Assembly: GCA_031216445.1 (NCBI GenBank)
Contig: CM062206.1
Location: forward strand, 25,635,501-25,699,500
Length of the DNA: 64,000 nucleotides
Source: Lateolabrax maculatus
Taxonomy: Eukaryota; Chordata; Actinopteri; Acropomatiformes; Lateolabracidae
Reading direction: 5' to 3'
The notes under the pieces are model-generated. The model was not told where the DNA came from, did not search any database, and saw only the letters and a program-made list of their open reading frames with translations. The translations under genes were made by a program, and so were the position numbers. Below, piece by piece: positions 57,080 through 64,000 of the stretch (positions are counted from its first letter, which is position 1; the number at the start of each line of letters is the position of its first letter).

Positions 57080-59164
57080 TCTCTCTAATGAGCCTGCATG
57101 CTCATATATGTGACACATGTGAATGCACTGTCGTGCATTAACTTAAAACAGCCTCATGCATTCATGCAGGGCATAAAAACATGCACATGTGACAGAAAGG
57201 GAGGGGGAGAGAGACTGACATTTAAGAAGCTTCTCCCCAGTCCTCTTTATTCTGGCTCCTAGGAGGCCAGCAGGGGGATAAAAAGCTAATGGCTAATACT
57301 CAGGAAGAGATAGTGATAGACTTATTTAACAAGGAACTGCTTAATAACACATATATTCACACCATCTGCTCGGGGGATTTCGGTAGGTGTGTCTGTGTGT
57401 GTGTGGTGTAAGGATATGCACTTGCCAGGGAAGTTTCCTGCCTAGAACGGCACCCTGACTGCCCTAAGGGCAAAGGTGCCTCCTAATTTTGCTTTGAAAT
57501 TTGGGGTTTTGTAATATAGGATTTTGTAGCTCTAAAAAATCTTACAAAATATCGTTAAAATACTACATTTTCTCAATGGTGTTCTGACGTTTCCGATAAT
57601 GACTCATACTGTTCATATGTTGAGTTATTTTTGTAAGAAGACGCATTCAGGGCTCCCATCCGTCTTGAAAAACATGGAATTTTGCAATGCAGCTTTGCAG
57701 TCATCCTGGAAAATCAAATCACCTTACATCATTAGCATACACCAACTATTTTTTTAAATGAAACTCGAAAAACAGATGTATTGGTCAATGAGTTATTAAT
57801 AATAAAAGTATTTCTCTTTAAATGAGTCTAAAGCTTGATGTGTGTTTCAAATGAAACAGTGAACTCAGTGTTGTCGTTTTCACCCAAACAGAAACCTTCA
57901 GGATTATCATCATAGCACAATAGTAGTGGAGGGCTTAGTCCTCCTTCTACACAGCAGGTTGTACAGACTACAGAATACTGCCGGGTGACTCCTGTAAGTA
58001 GATTTTGTGGGAGATGCTGGTACTCAGTAAGTTGTGAAAGACAGTATGAACCTGAAGTTTGATTCATTTCATCAGGTGACAATGTGTGTGTCGGCAGTGT
58101 GTATTGTCCTGAAAGTGTGAGGGATTCAATCTGGCACTATGCAGTGTGCAGTTGATGAGTCCTGGCAAGGAGAGTGTGGAGGGGGGTGTGATAATGATCA
58201 AGACCTCGTTGATGAAGAAGCATTTCACCATGAATGGGACATGAAGGGAGAGGTCAACAGAACTCATTTCACATAAAACCAGATTGAATGAAATCACAGC
58301 GGTTAGGAGCACTTTGGTTTTTCATAATGGGAAAGGAAATGGGCCATTCACCCTCTTCAAATCACTTCAGACACACTGCATTAAGAAAACAAATTTTTCA
58401 CTCTTGTAAAAATGTCTTACTGAATGCCGAGACTGTTTTCAAATCAATAGAGCAGTGATGCTTGTGAAATAACATTTTGATTACAGCACAACATAATGGG
58501 GAACATTTTCATAAGTGCAATTGTACATTTTGTAATTTTGAATAGCCTAAATTACGAGTGGTCCAGGGGAAAAAAAATGGAAAGGTCCAATGGGTTTGAG
58601 CTGCCGCATGTTATGATTAACCCATTGAAGACAAAGACCGTTTCAAGTGGCCTGGGCTATGTGCTGTGTCAGTATACGCAGAAATGCACTCTGACAGAGA
58701 GTGCATGATAGAGGTTAATGCTCCAGACGTCCTCCACGGTTTGTCGAAGTGCTGCCTTTCATCTGACATAGTTCTACTGTACATGTATACTCACCAACAG
58801 GCAATCAAATGGAATGTAAAGATCACAGCAAAGTTCTGAAAGATGAAAATAAAGTTATAAGAGATGTGTTGGCATGGCCAGAGAAGGTTTATGGTCTGGG
58901 AGTCGACGATAAGTGCACATCAAGCTTGTTAAAAGGCTGAGCTGTAAATCTAAAATCTTAGGGCAATGCACTTGTTCACTTTCTTCTCTTGATGACAATG
59001 ATATTCATCCCTCGTCAGTGTGTCAAGTTCTGAGCTGGATTCAGAATGCGGTTGGTTTGGATTAGTTTGATTGCATTAGATAGCTTGGCCCTCGTATATC
59101 AGTGGTTTAAAGCTGTTCTATCAGTGTTATAATATTATTAATGGATCAAGTGACTGTGTGTAAT
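56641..59164. other. Intergenic sequence, no gene recognised
   Basis: (AC)n microsatellite at 57049-57076. 57180-57370 is repeat-poor. No domain-bearing frame was seen. Confidence 0.55.
57049..57076. repeat. (AC)n microsatellite
   Basis: About 14 AC units. Confidence 0.97.
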
Positions 59165-59400
59165 GTGAAAGGGGTCGCTCAGCGGCTCTGCTGTTCCCTA
59201 CAGAGCTTTTCCACCTCTGCTCAGTGAGCTCTGGTAAACCCGCTGTACACAACCGACTCAGACACCAGCTGGTGAACAGAGGGCAGCATTTAGCAGCTGG
59301 TGGAGACCAAAACAGAGCCCTTCATTCATCTGGTGGACACAAACACCACACAAATAACTGCTGATGTTGCTCTGTATCAGCATGTCAACTATATAAGCTG
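59165..59400 (-). repeat. Dispersed repeat family B, copy 3 (reversed)
   Basis: On the minus strand: 'CAGAGCAACATCAGCAG', 'GTGTCCACCAGATGAATGAA', 'CTGTTTTGGTCTCCACCAGC', 'TGTTCACCAGCTGGTGTCTG'. Same order as copy 2. Confidence 0.7.
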
Positions 59401-59734
59401 ACAAAGTTGTGTTTCTTGTTCTGCTGCTCATAAATGGTCACAAAATCAATTAATGCAGGAATTTACCTTAATGTGGTACGCTGAGGAAATCATGAAATGA
59501 CTATTGTTGCGTTTCTGTGAAGGCTGGGCTTTAGGTTCACAAGTTCCAGTTCATTTAGTTAAATAAAGGTCTGGAGTCAGGGGTCAATATCTGATGGTTA
59601 GTTTAAGAGGTAGAGATGCAGGTGCTTATTCTCACACCTTTACAGTGTTACATACTCAGCTTAATCGCACAGAATCCCTACATTCTACATTTCTCTTGGA
59701 AAGTGTTCTTAGAATTTAAAATCTTTAATCAAAT

Positions 59735-60625
59735 ATATTGTTTGGTATGTGATCTGTATCTGGATTCGATATCTGGACAGTGACATCCGATCCATGTGCA
59801 TTTACACCTGGTATTAAAATGCATTTATGTTATCTCGATTGTGACCACACTGCTCAGATCTCAATATGCAAGGCAAAACTTGCTACCTACCTTTACTGCT
59901 ACTACTTGTAGCTTTTGCCAGGCTGGTTAGAGTTAGCAAGAGTTAGTTAGAACCAGATGAATCTGCAAGCTCATGTTTGATTTACTCTGGCAGATACGTC
60001 TGGCCCCTCTCCCATTCAGACTGATTTTATAGTTACAGGTATCTGGTGAGCCAATCACAACCGTTTATCTAGTATGAGGCAGGTTTAATACGATGACTGA
60101 CAGAGAGGAGTGCCGTTGAAGAATCTTTTTGAATAACCAAGTTGGCGGCTTCTGTTTTCCGGCCGCCTACAATGGCAGTATTAAACAGACTGGACTGTAA
60201 ATTTTCTCTAAAAGAAGAACAAACAACTGCACTTTATGTTGATAAGAAATATAAAAATATGTGTTTGCCTAACTTCTGACAGGACGTACCATAGAACAGG
60301 ACGGTGTTTCGTTGCTCTGATTGGTTGTCTCAGCCCGTCGATAACACCCCTTGGAAATCAAAAATGTACATAGAGGTTCCAGACTAATACGCATTTGCAA
60401 ATTAGTCTGGCAATGCCAGACTAAGAGTTAAGAAGGAAGAGGTAGAGAGGGGCATTTACAACTGGCTCAGATCCAATTACATTGACCACCTCCAAATGTG
60501 GTCTGGCTGATCCAATCGCAATTCAATTCCAATGCATTCTGCATGCATTTACACCTGGCTTTGAAGGTGTTTTTCCTAACATATCCAGCTATAGATCACA
60601 TTTTAATGCCAGGTTTAAATGGGGT
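59735..60625. repeat. Dispersed repeat family C, interrupted by a MITE
   Basis: Phrases 'GTGATCTGTATCTGGATTC', 'TTTACACCTGGTATTAAAAT' and 'GACCACACTGCTCAGATCT' at 59738-59860 resume after the MITE as 'GGCATTTACAACTGGCTCAG', 'GATCCAATCGCAATTCAA' and 'CATTTACACCTGGCTTTGA'. A related stretch lies at 15440-15590. Boundaries are uncertain. Confidence 0.5.
59990..60425 (+). mobile_element. MITE-like repeat, copy 2 (sister at 18 kb)
   Basis: Collinear with 18059-18430 over its right 370 bp, with extra sequence on the left reaching 'GGCAGATACGTCTGGCCCCT', which resembles the right-hand end ('AGTCTGGCAATGCCAGACT') in inverted form. This copy retains more of the left end, so it helps to define the element. 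Confidence 0.75.
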
Positions 60626-61869
60626 ATCTCTCTCCCTCCCTGTCACTGCCTCACTCGCTCCTAGCCTGGGGTCCCAGCTCTCTAAGTAAGTGTCCGAAAC
60701 CTTCCTCCTGCTCTTTGCTGTGACTAAAATGTCTTCAGGCAGCCAGTTAATTACAGAGACACGGGTCTCCCATGACTCAGAAAGACCCGGCTGTGAGGGA
60801 TGGTGGGAGAGACAGGGCGAGCAGTGAGGAGGGAGCGAGAGGGCAGAATCCCAGCATGGGATAGAGAAGACTTTCCATCAGGTCTTTCCAGCTCAGACCG
60901 CCACAGACTGCAAACAACCATGGCAGCTAATAGACCTCAGAATAGATCAGACTGTGTTGAGTCAGTCACCAACATCACAACACAGTGTCACAAGCAGCTA
61001 CACCACTGTGACACATTACAAGCTTTCACTGCAAAAGAGACAATTATTTCACTGTCGCAGTATTTATTATTTTAGGATCATTCAATCATAGTTATATATA
61101 TAAACCTTTTGAAGTCACATTTGCATACTGTTATTTCTTCTTTTTTGAGATGTTTTTAACTCAATTTAACTAGGAGTATTTGCATAGATGCACAACAGTT
61201 AAATTGAATGCACTACATGGAACACAAACACAATTCATTCAGTTCCACTCCCAGACTATTTACCATAACACCCCCTCCACCCACAGGCATCTCCAAAACC
61301 ATTGCACTTCCCCCACTGAAGAGGACAAGAATCATTAACATATAGTATATACATACAGTACATGTGTTTCCATCCTCTGCGGGTACATACCACACACAAA
61401 CAGATTTAAAAAATACACAGACGTGAAGACACAAATGCCCACATGCACATGCATCTGTACATATAAAAAACTTATGTGCATGCATACATCTGTAATATTT
61501 ATACCGTCAATTCTCAAATTGTGGAAGGGACCTTTATTTACCACAACAACTGAGAGGCCTGTATTTTGATTTTAAGAAAAGGTTTGTAGAGGAGACAATT
61601 TTTTTCACAAATGTTTCTTGTTTGTGTAATAAATATATGAAATCATACTTGAGTAAGAAGCCTCCCTGTTTTTCTGATCCTCTCACATCATAATTAAGTT
61701 GTTAACTAACAACTTCCTCCGTATTTACCTGAGGTGTTGATAAATTCCGTATGATGTACATTTCCACAGCAGCAATTCCATCAGTACACCAACAGTCTCT
61801 TCTCCAACAGAAATGAAATGCTATTTTTATTCAGCAATCATTAATCAACATTCAGTAAATGTACAAACA
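60626..61869. other. Intergenic sequence, nothing recognised
   Basis: Open frames of 90 codons at 60800-61075 and 61213-61485 lack domains. No clear repeat. Confidence 0.55.
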
Positions 61870-62530
61870 TGCTTTCATCACCTGAGGGACATCACCAGAC
61901 GTTTTAAAGAAACTATTTTACATGCGTTAACTCATCACTTCTGGATCACTGTACCAGCTTCAAGAATTATAGACTGTCTACAGACAGTACAGAACTCAGC
62001 TGCCAAGCTTTTAACCAGAGTGAATAGGTTTGAACACTTCACCCTGGTTTTAGTCTCTTTACACTGGCCTCCAGTATGTTTTATAATTGATTTTAAGGTT
62101 ATTTTAATTACTTACAAGACACTACATGGTCTGACTCCTCAGTATATCTCAGATCTTTTATTCCCGTACGACCCTGCTCGCAATTTAAGATCCTCTGGCA
62201 GGGGCCTTTTATCGGTCCAGACTCTCGGTGGAGACTAAGGGGGCCAGAGCTTTTGAAATACAAGCCTCGGGGCTCTGACTCAGCCTACCGTATTTACTCG
62301 TGCAGGGTATTCCTGTGGCTTCTTTTAAGTCTACTTGTATCACACTGCCTTCCCCGATTACTCTGTTTATGTTTTTTGCCATTTTTTTTATGTAGTTCGT
62401 TTAGTACTTTTGTTCTTTTATTGATGCGTTTTTGTGTTTTTAGGTTATGTTTTATGGGTTTCTTGTCTGTTATGTGACGCACTTTGTAACTTCGTTTGGA
62501 TAAGTGCTATATAAATACATATAATATTAT
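61870..62530 (+). mobile_element. L2-like LINE, second subfamily, 5'-truncated
   Basis: The end of ORF2 followed by a short 3' UTR and the tail 'GCACTTTGTAACTTCGTTTG' / 'AAGTGCTATATAAATACAT'. The tail differs from the (TTGAC)n tail of the other L2 copies, so this is a distinct subfamily. It is more decayed than the 38.5-kb copy. Confidence 0.85.
61873..62238 (+). pseudogene. L2-like ORF2 C-terminal fragment
   Basis: The frame contains 'FHHLRDITR', a gap, then 'CLQTVQNSAAKLLTRVNRFE', 'VLVSLHWPPVCFIIDFKVIL', 'ITYKTLHGLTPQYISDLLFP' and 'NLRSSGRGLLSVQT'. It corresponds to the region after the polymerase domain in L2 elements. A short internal deletion and a stop after 'LGGD' show decay; the final part up to about 62480 is out of frame. 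Confidence 0.85.
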
Positions 62531-62989
62531 CATATTAAAAATATCACCTGTTTTTTTATTTGAAAATTTGATCTTATTTGGGGTGATTTTTAGTTAGATA
62601 ACAATGGACATGTCTGTTACAGATTCCTCATGCCTTAACACTTTTGTAAAAAGTAAAAAACACCTTATTTCAAGTTACAGTATATTTCTAACTTTATCTG
62701 GGGACAAAATATCTCATTTCATGAGCACATTTTTATAGTTCAGTAGTGTCCAAATAATCATTAGACCCAACACTCTTCTCTGATGAAGAATATAATGTAA
62801 ACCAGAATAGCACATATCGTACACTTACAACAATGATTATAGATGTGCCGGGGACAGACACAATGATGCACACATGAAAAGGGACCAACTTTGAAGTAAG
62901 TCTACCATTATTGGCTCAAAGTGTCATCAAAGGTGACCTTTTCTAAAATGTCCATTTTTAATAAACCAAGAGTCTACAGCAATGTTAGG
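62531..62989. other. Intergenic sequence, nothing recognised
   Basis: AT-rich unique-looking sequence. Confidence 0.6.
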
Positions 62990-63490
62990 GGACCTGTGAT
63001 GCTGTAGGTATAGCGGTGCTTTCAGCTAAATGCTGGAGTCAGCATGTTAGCATGCTTAATGTGCTAACATTTGTTAATGAGGACTTAACACAAAGTACAA
63101 CGAATACTGATGGGAATATCATTATTTTTGCAGGTATTTTGTTAAACAAAATATTAGACAAATTGAAATTTGGACAAGATGATGGTGTTAGATGAAAAGT
63201 CAGAGGATCACCAAAGTCAGTGAGATTCATCTTCTGGGGATGATGAATGGCGGTATCTGTATATGTTTCATAGCAATCTATCTTATAGTAGGTGAAACAT
63301 TTCACTCAGAACCAAAAAGGTCAACCTATGGTGGCACTAGAGGAAAAGCCGGGGGATTACCAAAGTCGATGACATCATCTGGTGAACATTAATGTCTGTG
63401 CAAAGGTTCATAGCAGTCTAATAGATGTAAAGATATAATTAATAATGGACATTTCAATCTGGACCAAGGTGGTGGACTCACTGATCAACA
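62990..63490 (+). repeat. Dispersed repeat family A, copy 4 (longest)
   Basis: Contains the whole series: 'GCGGTGCTTTCAGCTAAATG', 'GCTAACAT' words, 'GATGAAAAGTCAGAGGATCA', 'TTTCACTCAGAACCAAAAAG', a second 'GGGGATTACCAAAGTC' module, and the end 'AATCTGGACCAAGGTGGTGG'. No coding sequence. Confidence 0.8.
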
Positions 63491-64000
63491 TCGCCACAGA
63501 TAATTTTTTCCAGGTGACAGAACCGACCAGACATCACGCTGCTCAGAAATGTGGCCTAGGAGTGTTCACACTGCAGCAACACTTTGTCACTGAGATCCTG
63601 TGCAGCTGCAGTCTGGTCCTGAGGTGTGAATTAGATTTTGCTGGAATGTTCTCTCATTTGTTAAATGGGACACTTTGAAAATGCCACAGGCTTCCCATTC
63701 TGGATGCTCCCATGTATTTAAGTGTGAAAATCTGATGTGGCATTTTCGTGTTATTTTTATTTATTTTTTTCATACTTGCCAGATGATCGCACACGCTTGA
63801 TGTCACCTTCCGATAGGCTGTGGTGTTATTTGGTGTCTTTGGGTGTCAGAAGCAGAGAGTTTGTGCTTAGCTTTTTTTAGGCTGTGATAGCACAATCAGG
63901 ATTATAGAAATAAAAACACAAGCTGCAGGCTGCAGGCTGCAGGAGGGAGGGAGAGGCTCTCGCTTTTATTAGCTTTGCTATTGATCACGTTTACGATAAG
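63491..64000. other. Intergenic sequence, nothing recognised
   Basis: No domain-bearing frame. Three perfect 7-bp units GCTGCAG lie at 63922-63942. Confidence 0.6.

Noticed and set aside
1..64000. CRISPR array, bacterial operon or phage-like system
   Set aside because: No regularly spaced identical repeats with unique spacers, no clustered codirectional genes, and all recognisable elements are vertebrate transposons.

Overview
This window looks like non-coding chromosomal DNA from a ray-finned (teleost) fish. No complete host gene is visible across 64 kb. What can be recognised is a typical teleost repeat set: Rex1-type and L2-type non-LTR retrotransposons, a Tc1 element with long inverted-repeat arms, hAT derivatives, palindromic MITEs, a tRNA-derived SINE that shares an L2 tail, a class I (gamma/epsilon-like) endogenous retrovirus, and many (AC)n microsatellites. 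Base composition is AT-rich. There are no bacterial-style operons and no CRISPR array.

Layout. 1-9.4 kb: intergenic sequence with a few old LINE tails, a palindromic AAT/ATT microsatellite and a degenerate minisatellite. 9.4-9.74 kb: an L2/SINE chimera. 11.38-14.27 kb: a decayed minus-strand Rex1-like LINE, cut by a younger plus-strand L2 fragment. 18.05-18.43 kb: a MITE that has a second copy at 60 kb. 19.48-27.51 kb: a 5'-truncated endogenous retrovirus (end of RT, integrase, env, 3' LTR). Three later elements lie inside it: an L2 with a 77-bp target-site duplication, an antisense 395-bp solo LTR, and a 1418-bp TG...CA element with a 4-bp duplication. 31.86-32.29 kb: an unexplained hairpin-rich block. 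34.24-34.58 kb: a hAT MITE with a perfect 8-bp duplication. 34.89-35.20 kb: a possible last exon, or pseudogene, of a SAMD3-like host protein; this is the only candidate host coding sequence. 35.44-37.08 kb: a nearly intact Tc1 element whose transposase frame has one stop codon. 38.2-39.7 kb: an old dispersed repeat split by an L2. 40.3-42.15 kb: a degenerate tandem array of about 250-bp units holding a deleted BED-type hAT transposon. 43.6-44.1 kb: a long-armed MITE carrying a CTCF-like motif. 44-64 kb: mostly unique intergenic DNA with further old repeats and a second L2 subfamily copy near 62 kb.

The recognised coding remnants belong to selfish elements and nearly all are disrupted, so they do not form a working pathway. 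The main value of the window is its readable insertion history: nested elements with intact target-site duplications allow relative dating. I found no previously undescribed functional system that I can support. The strongest unusual signals are the 77-bp duplication, the nested LTRs in the retrovirus, the L2/SINE chimera and the CTCF-like motif in a MITE. Boundaries of old repeats are approximate, and family names come from recognition of motifs and tails rather than a database search.
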